NCBI GenBank assembly: GCA_947044365.1
Contig: OX345641.1
Span: 4,682,460 to 4,746,459 of the forward strand
Length of the DNA: 64,000 bases
Direction: 5' to 3'
Origin: Petrosia ficiformis
Taxonomy: Eukaryota; Porifera; Demospongiae; Haplosclerida; Petrosiidae
Shown: in pieces, positions 11,418 through 23,014 of the stretch
Numbering within the stretch: position 1 is the stretch's first letter
How the letters are laid out: each line of letters begins with the position of its first letter
Program-made: the position numbers and the translations under genes
Notes under the pieces: model-generated
Seen by the model: the letters and a program-made list of their open reading frames with translations, nothing else
Database searches by the model: none
What the model was told of the DNA's origin: nothing

Positions 11418-11783
11418 TAATAATTAATTAATTATTAACTCAAAGATTAACATTCGTAGACTACAATTTCGTCCAACTAAGTAAACATACGGGAAAAAAT
11501 GAAATTTAGACCCAATCGAAAATAACCCGCTAAACGGTATATATATATAATGACTGAGTACTCATTATTTAGGGATGGCCCAAGAAAAAAATGGTCAGCA
11601 ATACATTTCAGTTGCAAATGATGTATCAAATTATCTGCTAATTTCTGTGGAGAAATCTATGTAGCGACCTTTTCATATTTTTTCAGGTTTTTATGACTAG
11701 CAACACCTAAATTGCCCAAAATTGTCATTACATTAGAGAACTATAAAATAGTAGAAAACTGCACGACTATAGCTATACATACA

Positions 11784-12384
11784 TACCGTATAGCTGGTAT
11801 TTTTAACGTGGAATTTATTTTCGCTTAAATTCGCGGTCAATTAAGAAACGCGAAAATAACATTGTGTGAAACTTTTTATCCAGTGAATATTTAGAACAGT
11901 TGACATTTCATACCGTATATATTTCCACCACGTGTGTGCAGTGTGAAAAACATCGTTGTCTACTGATGTCTATCCTTCAATATCTAAAGCCTAAACCAGC
12001 AGCCATAGAATCAGCAAACAGCCTGGTTCGAGAAGTCCAATACCAAAAGAAAACCATGGCTAGAGGCCACTATCATAAACTTTCCCCAGCTCTACGAGCG
12101 AATATAGGCGTAGCGGTCTTTTGAGTTAGTAGTCTCCCTCTTACATTCCAGTTCTTCATTGATTACTGCCTTCCAAAAGTCCTTATAAACATGGTAGCCA
12201 CGAACACAACAATTTCTCTCAACAATTACAGCACCAGACATTTATAACTGTATCACGTGGTGAAATTTAATTTTCGCGTGCGTCATCACGTCGCGAATAT
12301 TTGCTCCGCGAAATACATAATCTATTAGAACGTTTTCTCTAATCGCGAATTTTTATGTCCACGAAATAAACCAGCTATACGGTA
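11784..12384. mobile_element. non-autonomous pogo-like element, 601 bp
   Basis: The ends TACCGTATAGCTGGT and ACCAGCTATACGGTA are exact inverted repeats with TA at the outside, related to the ends of 9366-11539. The interior keeps a plus-strand frame ending MARGHYHKLSPALRANIG, which resembles the start of a pogo helix-turn-helix, then stops. It sits exactly at the left border of the intron-like tandem array, so its right flank is array sequence and its left flank is repeat A. Confidence 0.82.
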
Positions 12385-12385
12385 T

Positions 12386-15300
12386 ATTAGTTCAATCAAA
12401 CTGTACTTTATTTCATGACTATTCATCTTATTCTTATTAATTACATACTATCTTGTTTACTCCTCACATGCGCTTCTGAATTTCATAGCTGGTGAGTGTA
12501 ATCAATATGTTTTTTATTTCATGACTATTCATCTTATTCTTATTAATTACATACTATCCTGTTTACTACTCTCTCACACTTCAATTGAATATCGTAGTTT
12601 GTGAGTTTAATCAAACTATACTTTATTTCATAACTATTCATTTCATACTTATTAATTACATACTATCTTGTTTACTCCTCACATGAACATCTGAATTTCA
12701 TAGGATGTGAGTTTAATCAAACTATACTTTATTTCATGACTATTCATTTTATTCTTATCAATTACATACTATCTTGTTTACTCCTCACATGCGCTTCTGA
12801 ATTTCATAGCTGGTGAGTGTAATCAATATGTTTTTTATTTCATGACTATTCATCTTATTCTTATTAATTACATACTATTTTGTTTACTCCTCACATGCAC
12901 TTCAATTGAATCTCATAGGATGTGAGTTTAATCAAACTATAATTTATTTCATAACTATTCATTTTATTCTTATTAATTACATACTATCTTGTTTACTCCT
13001 CACATGAACATCTGAATTTCATAGGATGTGAGTTTAATCAAACTATACTTTATTTCATGACTATTCATTTTATTCTTATCAATTACATACTATCTTGTTT
13101 ACTCCTCACATGCACTTCTGAATCTCATAGGATGTGAGTTTAATCAAATTATACATTATTTCATAGCTATTCATTTTATTCTTATCAATTACATACTATT
13201 TTGTTTACTCCTCACATGCACTTCTGAATCTTATAGCTGGTGAGTATAATCAAACTGTATTTTAATCATGACTATTCATCTTATTCTTATTAATTACATA
13301 CTATCCTATTTACTACTTTCTCACACTTCAATTGAATATCGTAGTTTGTGAGTTCAATCAAACTATATTTTATTGCATAACTATTCATTTTATTCTTACT
13401 AATTACATACTATCTTGTTTACTCCTCACATTCACTTCTGAATCTCATAGGATGTGAGTTTAATCAAACTATACTTTATTTCATAACTATTCATTTTATA
13501 CTTATTAATTACATACTATCTTGTTTACTCCTCACATGCACTTCTGAATTTCATAGCTGGTGAGTATAATCAAACTGTATTTTATTTCATGACTATTCAT
13601 CTTTTTTTTATTAATTACATACTATCCTATTTACTACTCTCTCACACTTCAAATGAATATCGTAGTTTGTGAGTTTAATCAAAGTATAATTTATTGCATA
13701 ACTATTCATTTTATTCTTATTAATTGCACTTGTTTACTACTTTCTCACACTTCAATTGAATCATAGGTGGTGAGTATTATCAAACTGTGTCATAACTATA
13801 TATTCACTTTATTCTTATTCATTACATATATCATGTTTACTATACCCTTACACTTCGTTTGAATTGTAGCCGGTGAGTAATATCAAGCTATATTATATCA
13901 TAACTATTCATTAATTTTTATTCTTATTAATTACATATTATCTTGTTTACCACTCTTTCACACTTCAATTGAATCTTCCAGGTGGTGAGTTTAATCAAAC
14001 TATACTTTATTGCATAACTATTCATTTTATTCTTGTTAATTACATACTATCTTGTTTTCCACTCTCTCAGACTTCAATTGAATCTCAGCCGGTGAGTATA
14101 ATCAAACTATACTTTATTCATTTTATCCTTATTGATTACATACTATCTTGTTTACTATTCTCAATTCAATCTCACAGAAAGTGAGTATAATCAAACTGTA
14201 CTTTATCTCATAACTATTCATTTTATTCTTATTGAATATATACTACTATTCTCTCACACTTCAACTGAATCTCACAGCAGGTGAGCTCAATCTATTTCAT
14301 GACTATTCAGCTTATTCTTGTTAATTACATACTATCTTGTTTACTATTTTCAATTCAATCTCACAGAAAGTGAGTATAATCAAACTATACTTTCTTTCAT
14401 AACTATTCATTTTATTGTTATTAAATATATACTACTATTCTCTCACGCTTCAACAGCAGGTGAGTTTGATCAAACTATACTTCATTTCATAACTATTCAT
14501 TTTTTCTTATTAATTACATACTATCTTGTTTACTCCCCGTACGCTTCCCATGCATTTCTGAATCTCATAGGAGGTGAGTATAATCAAACTATACTTTATT
14601 CCATAACTATTCATTTTAATTGTATTAAATATATACTACTATTTTCTCACACTTCAACTGAATCTCACAGCAGGTGAGTTCATTCAAACTATACTTTGTT
14701 TCATAACTATTCATCTTATTTTTATTAATTATATACTATCTTGTTTACTCCTCACATGCACTTCTGAATTTCATAGCTAGTGAGTATAATCAAACTGTAT
14801 TTTATTTCAAGGCCGTTCATCTTTTTCTTATTAATTACATACTCTTCTATTTACTACTCTCTCACACTTCAATTGAATATCGTAGTTTGTGAGCTTAATC
14901 AAACTATACTTTATTGCATAACTATTCATTTTATTCTTATTAATTACTATCTTGTTTACTCCTCACATGCGCTTCCGAATCTCAAAGGATGTGAGTTTAA
15001 TCAAACTATAATTTATTTCATAACTATTCATTTTGTTCTTATTAATCACACTTGTTTACTACTCTCTCGCACTTCAATTGAATCTCATAGGATGTGAGTT
15101 TAATGACACTATAGTTTATTTCATAACTATTCATTTTATTCTATACTATCTTGTTTACTCCTCACATGAACTTCTGAATTTCATAGGAGGTGAGTTTAAT
15201 CAAACTATACTTTATTTCATGACTATTCATCTTATTCTTATTAAATACATACTATCTTGTTTACTATTCTAAATTCAATCTCACAGAAAGTGAGTATAAT

Positions 15301-17571
15301 CAAACATTACTTTATTTCATAACTATTCATTTTAAATATGTACTACTATTCTTTCACACTTCAACTGCATCTCACAGCAGGTGAATTAATTCAAATTGTA
15401 CTTTATTGCATGACTATTCATTTTATTCTTATTAAATATATACTACTATTCTCTCACACTTCAACTAAATCGCACAGCATGTGAGTTTGATCAAACTATA
15501 CTTTGTTTCATAACTATTCATCTTATTTTATTAATTACATACTATCTTGTTTACTCCTCACATGCACTTCTGAATTTCATAGCTGGTGAGTATAATCAAA
15601 CTGTTTTTTATTTCATGACTGTTCATCTTTTTCTTATTAATTACATACTATCCTATTTACTACTCTCTCACACTTCAATTGAATATCGTAGTTTGTGAGT
15701 TTAATCAAACTATACTTTATTGCATAACTATTCATTTTATTCTTATTAATTACATATATCATGCTTACTCCTCACATGCGCTTCCGATTCTCAAAGGATG
15801 TGAGTTTAATCAAACTATAATTTATTTCATAACTATTCATTTTATTCTTATTAATTACACTTGTTTACTACTCTCTCACACTTCAATTGAATCTCATAGG
15901 ATGTGAGTTTAATGAAACTATACTTTATTTCATAACTATTCATTTTATTCTATACTATCCTGTTTACTCCTCACATGAACTTCTGAATTTCATAGGATGT
16001 GAGTTTAATCAAACTATACTTTATTTCATGACTAATCATCTTATTCTTATTAATTACATACTATTCTATTTACTACTCTCTCACACTTCAATTGAATATC
16101 ATAGTTTGTGAGTTTAATCAAATTATACTTTATTGCATAACTATTCATTTTATTCTTATTAATTATATACTATCTTGTTTACTCCTCACATGCACTTTTG
16201 AATCTCAAAGGATGTGAGTTTAATCAAACTATAATTTATTTCATAACTATTCATTTTATTCTTATTAATTACACTTGTTTACTACTCTCTCACACTTCAA
16301 TTGAATCTCATAGGATGTGAGTTTAATGAAACTATACTTTATTTCATAACTATTCATTTTATTCTATACTATCTTGTTTACACCTCACATGAACTTCTGA
16401 ATTTCATAGGAGGTGAGTTTAATCAAACTATACTTTATTTCATAACTATTCATTTTATACTTATTAATTACATACTATCTTGTTTACTCCTCGCATGCAC
16501 TTCTGAATTTCATAGCTGGTCAGTATAATCAAACTGTTTTTATATCATGACTATTCATCTTTTTCTTATTAATTACATACTATCCTATTTACTACTCTCT
16601 CACACTTCAAATGAATATCGTAGTTTGTGAGTTCAATCAAACTATACTTTATTGCATAACTATTCATTTTATTCTTGTTAATTACATACTATCTTGTTTT
16701 CCACTCTCTCAGACTTCAATTGAATCTCAGCCGGTGAGTATAATCAAACTATACGTTATTCATTTTATCCTTATTAATTACATACTATCTTGTTTACTAT
16801 TCTCAATTCAATCTCACAGAAAGTGAGTATAATCAAACTGTTTTTTATATCATGACTATTCATCTTTTTCTTATTAATTACATTCTATCCTATTTACTAC
16901 TCTCTCACACTTCAATTGAATATCGTAGTTTGTGAGTTTAATCAAACTATCTATACTTTATTGCATAACTATTCATTCTATTCTTGTTAATTACATACTG
17001 TCTTGTTTTCCACTCTCTCAGACTTCAATTGAATCTCAGCCGGTGAGTATAATCAAACTATACGTTATTCATTTTATCCTTATTAATTACATACTATCTT
17101 GTTTACTATTCTCAATTCAATCTCACAGAAAGTGAGTATAATCAAACTGTTTTTTATATCATGACTATTCATCTTTTTCTTATTAATTACATACTATCCT
17201 ATTTACTACTCTCTCACACTTCAAATGAATATCGTAGTTTGTGAGTTTAATCAAACTATACTTTATTGCATAACTATTCATTTTATTCTTGTTAATTACA
17301 TACTATCTTGTTTTCCACTCTCTCAGACTTCAATGCCGGTGAGTATAATGAACTATACGTTATTCATTTTATCCTTATTGATTACATACTATCTTGTTTA
17401 CTATTCTCAAATCAATCTCACAGAAAGTGAGTGTAATCAAACTATACTTTATTTCGTAACTATTCATTTATTCTCATTAAATATATTATACTACTATTCT
17501 CTCACGCTTCAACTAAATCTCACAGCAGGTGAGTTTGATCAAACTATACTTTATTTCATAACTATTCATTT
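12386..17571 (+). repeat. tandem array of intron-like 106-bp units, part 1 (about 50 units)
   Basis: Period is near 106 bp (for example donors at 12601, 12707, 12813, 12922, 13028, 13134). Each unit starts GTGAGTNTAATCAAACT, runs through TATTCATTTTATTCTTATTA and a TTAATTACATACTATC block, then a pyrimidine-rich tract (TTTACTCCTCACATGCACTTC, or TACTCTCTCACACTTCAATT), and ends CATAG, CACAG, CTCAG or CGTAG. Exactly three bases then precede the next GTGAGT. The triplet is subfamily-specific: GAT, CTG, TTT, AAA, CAG, CCG, GTG, GAG, CAT, CTA. Four donors deviate (GTGAGC twice, GTGAAT, GTCAGT) and one unit near 17334 has lost its AG. Open frames of 60-119 codons run across two or three units but shift phase with the period, so ordinary coding is unlikely. 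Confidence 0.95.
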
Positions 17572-18021
17572 TTATGGCCCGTAGGGCCATCCCTATGATT
17601 GCTTTCCCACGGGTTCGATGTATTTATATATATATATATATATATATATAATTATGTTTGTGTCACCTACGCGAGTATGCGTTGTATACGTAGTTAAGGA
17701 AGTTACATCATTCCCGGGGGCTCGGTCAATTAATAGGCGTGGCGCGTAAAAGAACGCGCGATCAAGCTCTTGTAGCTTACGTAGAAACTGGAACTAACAG
17801 CTAGCTATTCTGCCTGACATATATTCCTAAAGTTCTACAAGGCCCTTTGAAAGGTCAGGAGAGTAGATAATCAAAATAATAACTATAATAAGCTGTTGTC
17901 TTTCATGCTTGATAGTCAGTCAGCCATGATTACTGAATGCTGGACACCACAAAGCAGTCATAGGGATACTTTTATAAATTTGTAAAGCAATCATAGGGAT
18001 GTTTTTTTCTCTCTATATACA
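17572..18021 (+). mobile_element. foldback element family F, copy 2, inside the array
   Basis: Begins TATGGCCCGTAGGGCCATCC and has the family's (TA)n run, CATTCCCGGGGGCTCGGTCA core and closing AGCAATCATAGGGATG. It interrupts an array unit between 'actattcattttt' and 'cttattaattac', so it inserted after the array formed. Confidence 0.85.
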
Positions 18022-18535
18022 CTTGTTTCTTATTAATTACATACTATCTTGTTTACTCCCCGTATGCTTCCCATGCACTTCTGAATCTCATAGGAGGTAA
18101 GTATAATCAAACTATACTTTATTTCATAACTATTCATAATAATTACATACTATCTTTGTTTACTATTCTCAATTCAATCTCACAGAAAGTGAGTATATTC
18201 AAACTATAATTTATCTCATAACTATTCATTTTATTCTTATTAATTGCACTTGTTTACCACTCTCTCGTACTTCAACTGAATGTCGTAGGTGGTGAGTTTA
18301 ATCAAACTATACTTTATTTCATAACTATTCATTTTAATCTTATTAATTACATACTATCTTGTCTACTCCCCCTCACATGCACTTCTCAATCTCATAGGTA
18401 GTAAGTATAATCATACTATTTAATCGTAACTATTTATTTGTATATATATATACATAATTTTTACTTCTCTCACACTTCAATTGAATCACATAGGAGGTTA
18501 GTATAGTCTATCTGTACAATATTTAGTTATGGTTT
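18022..18535 (+). repeat. intron-like tandem array, part 2 (about 5 units)
   Basis: Continuation of the 12386-17571 array after the inserted element. Junctions are AG-GAG-GTAAGT, AG-AAA-GTGAGT, AG-GTG-GTGAGT, AG-GTA-GTAAGT and finally AG-GAG-GTTAGT. The last units diverge in sequence and donor quality, as at the edge of an array, but keep the three-base spacing. Confidence 0.92.
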
Positions 18536-18583
18536 TTATTATACTTGTATACTTGATTTATATATCATATTTTTGATGACTGT

Positions 18584-18589
18584 AATAAA
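18584..18589 (+). terminator. candidate polyadenylation signal after the array
   Basis: AATAAA, followed 13-25 bases later by the GT-rich TCTGTTGTGTTC, is the usual arrangement of a metazoan cleavage/polyadenylation site. It lies about 80 bp past the last intron-like unit, on the strand on which the array has splice sites. AATAAA is frequent by chance in this AT-rich DNA. Confidence 0.4.
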
Positions 18590-18599
18590 CGTTTACATT

Positions 18600-20452
18600 A
18601 TCTGTTGTGTTCACTACAATTATACCATTATGCTTATTATTGTCTTTTGGAATCCTAAGCTTATAAATAGATTAGAAATGTAGAACCACAGTGTTGAAAA
18701 GAAAGAAAAAAAATTATATTAAACATAATTATTAATGATAATAATTATATAACAAATTTTAGTTTGGTAACTAGTTAAAGAAGAACAAACAGATTATGGT
18801 ATATATCAAAACAATGTCTTAATATAAAAGCAGTAATGCTGTATATATAATTATTATTTTTATATAATTATTATTATTATAGAATTATTATATAGTTTAT
18901 ATAATGAAGGACTTGTAAATTACTCATATAATTATATAATTACAATTGTATTTATATATCTTTTAACAATAATTATGGTTATAATTATTATTAGTTATTC
19001 ACTTAGCTAGGTACAATTGCTGTTTATATAATCCAATCACTATAATTATATCAAGTATAATATATGTCATAAGCTCTGTTTTTGTAGTCTGAAATATAAT
19101 TATGGTAATTTAATTGAATTAGGAAAGGCAAGAAAAAAAAGAGTTACGAAGACGAGAAGAAAAGCAAAGTGGAGAAGGTGAATTGAATAAGTAATATTCA
19201 AGTTGTTCATAAATTTATTTGATGATATAATTATAGCAATAGCCATACAATCACCATTATAAACATATCCTTTAATTACATGTATAACCACTGGGGTACA
19301 TATATATAGCCAGGATTGGCAGGTTAAAAATATGCACTGTTGTGCCATTGAGTAAAAGCAATTAATGCGAATGTGATATAGTAATAAAATGACATTGTTA
19401 ATATGGCCCATAGGGCCATTTCTATGATTGCTTTCCAACTATAATATTATAATAATAATAGTTAAAATGAAGTTGCATCATTCCCGGGGGCTCGATCAAT
19501 TAATGGGCGTGGTGCGTAATGGAACGCTCACTCTAGGTCTGCTGCAGCGGCAGGAAGAAAGAAAGAAACCTGCTATGTAGAAACTGGAACTAATAGCAAT
19601 CTATTCTACCTAAAATATATTCCTAAAGTTCTACAAGATCTTTTAAATGTAAGGAGAGTAGGTAATCAAAATAATAACTACAATAGGCTGTTGTGTTTCA
19701 GGCTTCATAAAGTCAGCCAAGATTGCTGAATGCTGACACCAAGCAATCATAGGGATACTTTTTTCTCTATGTATCTTGTTTTTAGTATGCGATATTGCAA
19801 TATTCTAATCACTATATATCAGTGATTTAATGTTACTTTATATTCCAACTGAAGTAGTTAACACTGCTTTTATTAATATCATATTCATATATATATATAT
19901 ATATATATAATTATATAAAACACAATGAATTGGATTTCATACACACTCTCTGATCCAATATACACACAAAGAGTTTTTACACTCTCCAATCAATTTTTCA
20001 ACATGCATGCAATGCCATATATAAGATAGAAGTTTTACATACCGTAGGACAGTTTTCCTAGTAACATGACCAAGCTATATAGCTGCCTTCATTTTACTCT
20101 ATGTTATATTTGCTTATTATTTTTTTCATCTTGTCTTCCAATCTATACTGATAGTTCAGTTTAAGCTTGTAAGCATAGGTATGTTGTGTATTTTAAAATG
20201 TTTCTAACCATCGCCTATGTAGGTAGAGTGAAAGGTTACTGGTTGTATGTCTCTGTAGTTCCAAATTTCAAAAGCATTTAAAGTTAACATTCCTAACATG
20301 CAGACACAAACAATCACACAAAGTAGCTTTTTTCCCATACAAGGAGGCCTACCATCATCACTAAGTACATATACATACAATATCTATGATGATACTAATA
20401 TTAATTATAATATAAAAGCTCTTGATACAATATAATGGTGTTACTCAAACAG
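18600..20452. other. AT-rich spacer with foldback copy 3; no gene seen
   Basis: Holds a foldback family F copy (19402-19781), several AT-only tracts (about 18830-18920 and 19888-19912) and a partial dispersed repeat B near 20205-20290. The 5' exon(s) of the kinase gene should lie here or upstream, but I cannot identify them. Confidence 0.5.
19402..19781 (+). mobile_element. foldback element family F, copy 3
   Basis: Starts TATGGCCCATAGGGCCATTT, carries the family core (CATTCCCGGGGGCTCGATCA and TAGAAACTGGAACTAATAGC) and ends AAGCAATCATAGGGATACTT. Here the (TA)n run is replaced by a short AT-rich stretch. Confidence 0.8.
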
Positions 20453-21561
20453 GGTTCCTCAAATTGAATCAGGAGATTCAGGACCTTCAACAGTTAGTCA
20501 CTACCAAGACAGAAGACATGAAACAAGTGCTACATACTAGCCTAAGAGCAGTTCAACAGTCTATAAATAACCAACATCAACAACAACAGCGATTTCTACA
20601 GTCCAATGAAAGACTCCAACAGCAACTTTATGAGTCCACTGAAAGGCAACAACAACAACTTCAAGAGCTCCAAGTGGCAGTTGAAGGTGTTCGACGAGAT
20701 AACCGCGAGATGACTTCTAGAAGTAAGGAAATGGAAGGTACCATTCAGCAATTGAATGAAGAGATTCGCCATCTACAAATACAATCTGATAATCCTCAAT
20801 GGGTAATTGAGAGGGAAGAAATACAAATGACACGGGAGGTAGTTGGTAGAGGAGGATGGGGTGAAGTGAAGGTTGGTGTATTCAGGGGTACTAGAGTAGC
20901 TGTAAAGTGTCTTTATGAGCTAATACTCTCTTGGTATAACCTTGAACTCTTCTCCAGAGAGATGGATATTGCCTCTCATGTACGTCATCCAAACCTCCTT
21001 CAATTCATTGGAGCCACTATAGTTGGTAATCCTATGATAGTGGCTGAGCTCATGCCCACCAGTCTTCGTAAAGAAATGGACAAGAATCCATTAACATGTC
21101 CTCAGATTTTAGGCATCGGCCAAGATGTAGCTTCAGCACTTAATTACCTTCATCTTTGGAGGCCAGAACCAATCCTACATCGTGATGTTGGCAGTCCCAA
21201 CGTCCTCTTGGAACCATCGGGTCACAATCAATGGAAAGGGAAGCTCTCCGATTATGGGTCTGCTAATATTCAACACCAAATCTCTTCTACAGTTGGTCCT
21301 GGTAATCCAGCTTATGCAGCTCCAGAGTCTCGTTATCCTAACGATCATTCTCCAGCTATGGATGTATATAGTTTTGGAGTTCTGTTGATGGAAATGGTTG
21401 TCCATCGTCCTCCTCCTCCAACCACAAGAGAAAAAGATGCTCTTATCAGGACCATACGTTGGGCTCCCATGAAAACACTCATTCGGTCCTGTACTCAGGA
21501 GGGTAAAGAACAACGTCCAACAACATCAAATGTACTACAAATACTTCGTCGTCATTTGTAA
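20453..21561 (+). CDS. coiled-coil protein kinase, TKL-like (5' end missing)
   Basis: The frame is open from about 20422 without an ATG until 20518. CTCAAACAG at 20452 looks like an acceptor, so this is probably the last exon of a longer gene. The first 120 residues are Gln/Glu-rich coiled coil. A protein kinase domain follows: glycine loop VGRGGWGEVKVG, lysine in VAVKCL, glutamate in SREMDIASHVRHPNLL, catalytic loop HRDVGSPNVLL with Asp and Asn present, DYG in place of DFG, APE in AYAAPE, and a closing EGKEQRPT. Key residues are kept, so it is likely an active Ser/Thr or dual-specificity kinase of the tyrosine-kinase-like group. The exact subfamily and substrates are unknown. It lies 1.9 kb downstream of the intron-like array on the same strand. 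Confidence 0.85.
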
Positions 21562-23014
21562 ACTGAAAGCTATGACGTATTTTTTACAGGAAGTGTGAAC
21601 ACTAGTACTATAAATAAAAGTGTTAGGTGTAGGATTATATTTTACTAATTACTTAGTACTGTTCTAAGCTGTATGCAATTATAGGTCATACCTTCAGCAA
21701 ATGAGGTAACTAATAATTATTATAATGTTTAAATTTTGTATAATGTTTTGCTGACATTGATTGTAATTACTTTTCGCCTTTTCAGTAGTCCATTTTTGTA
21801 AAAGATAAATGATTATGTAATTGCGTATTGGTACAAGTTATAATTATATCATTAGACATTTAAAATGTGAATAATGCTTACACGCATGTGTACATATAGT
21901 ACTGAACATAAGTTTGAAATTTTACTATTCCTGTGAACAAAATTATTGTATATATTCAGATTTGTGGCAAAACCAAAAGGAAACGTCTTTATAATTCATG
22001 ACAGTTGAGGAAATTCTTACATAATTATATATAATTATATTACTCCGAGTTTTGTAATAATGGATGTATATAGCATCATACAACTGAATATAACTATAAA
22101 AGTGCAATGTATGCAACTGTCATCTGTATTCTGCATAATTATAGTTGCGTACCTGATTTTCAATTGCAAAATGTATAGTACTACTAATAAGTACATGTCC
22201 ATATCTATGTATACATGTACTTACATAGTACTAATTAAAAATGCACTATTCCACTACATTATGTTTATCAATGTATAGTTTAAAATAAGAAGCCCATGAG
22301 AACACATGATAAGTGGAATACATTTATGATAGAATATCAGTCCATCTTAAACTTTCTAGTCCTTCTTGTGAGTCTTTGTAATATTGATTGTGAACTCTTG
22401 TTCATATCATTCATAGTTTCTATACAAAGAGATAAGAGAAGGATAGAAATACATGTAGACTTCTAATGAAGTTATGACATCTATGGAGATTAACTGTACA
22501 AGTCGTCTTGTAGTATTCCCTTAAATAAATAATTATTACATATGTATTAGGAATATCACACTGGAATGCTTTTAACTTTATTATGGTAATTAATTATTTA
22601 TAATGTAGGAAAAGTGCAATTAGATAATGACTAATAAAAATAGGTAATGTGTAATAATTTTGTTCAGCCATACATATCATTGGTATGGCAATTAAGCACT
22701 TCCAGCCAGTGCATTACTTACTATGTTTATCATAGTTATAAACCTTGCTAGATGCATGATATATGGGCTAGGATGTCAAACTGAACTTCTAAACAATGGA
22801 AGCCCTACATGTGACTGTTGCATATCTTAGAATTGGTATTATCTAATATTATATAGATAGAGTATATTAGTACATTAATTAAGTCCAAGTAGGAGCTATT
22901 GTCAAGTAACTCAGCCTGTGAGTTACAAAGTTTAGGGTGACAGAATCAGACGATGACTCCTTCATTAGGCGAGTTACATACTTCCTGTTTTTCATGGGTA
23001 TCAAGGTAGTGTTA
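21562..23014. other. no gene recognised
   Basis: AT-rich 3' flank of the kinase and of UQCC2 (convergent genes). An AATAAA occurs at about 21613. Nothing else is definable. Confidence 0.5.

Larger units (their letters stand above)
9366..11539 (-). mobile_element. pogo/Tigger-like DNA transposon, 2.2 kb
   Basis: The left end is TACCGTATAGCAGGTTATTT. The right end, read inverted, is TACCGTTTAGCGGGTTATTT, with target TA at both sides. The element splits dispersed repeat A, which gives the empty site. It contains a decayed minus-strand transposase (10020-11417) and, on the plus strand near the left end, a broken HIRAN-like frame. A long (TA)n run lies at about 9890-9942. A 601-bp relative with matching ends sits at 11784-12384. 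Confidence 0.85.
8975..11783 (+). repeat. dispersed repeat A, copy 2 (interrupted by transposon)
   Basis: 8975-9365 and 11540-11783 are homologous to 53-430 and about 455-930 in copy 1. The two halves are separated by a complete TA-flanked transposon at 9366-11539. The copy-1 junction 'gagagtatatag' is the uninterrupted site. Confidence 0.8.

Noticed and set aside
13969..17584. Many 60-119 codon plus-strand open frames with repeated Asn-Gln-Thr-Ile and Ile-His-Phe-Ile motifs
   Set aside because: They are translations of the 106-bp tandem repeat, change frame with its period, and span predicted splice signals. Not proteins.
20422..20452. TTG start for the kinase frame
   Set aside because: A eukaryotic gene would not be expected to use it; an acceptor-like CAAACAG at 20452 better explains the open frame.
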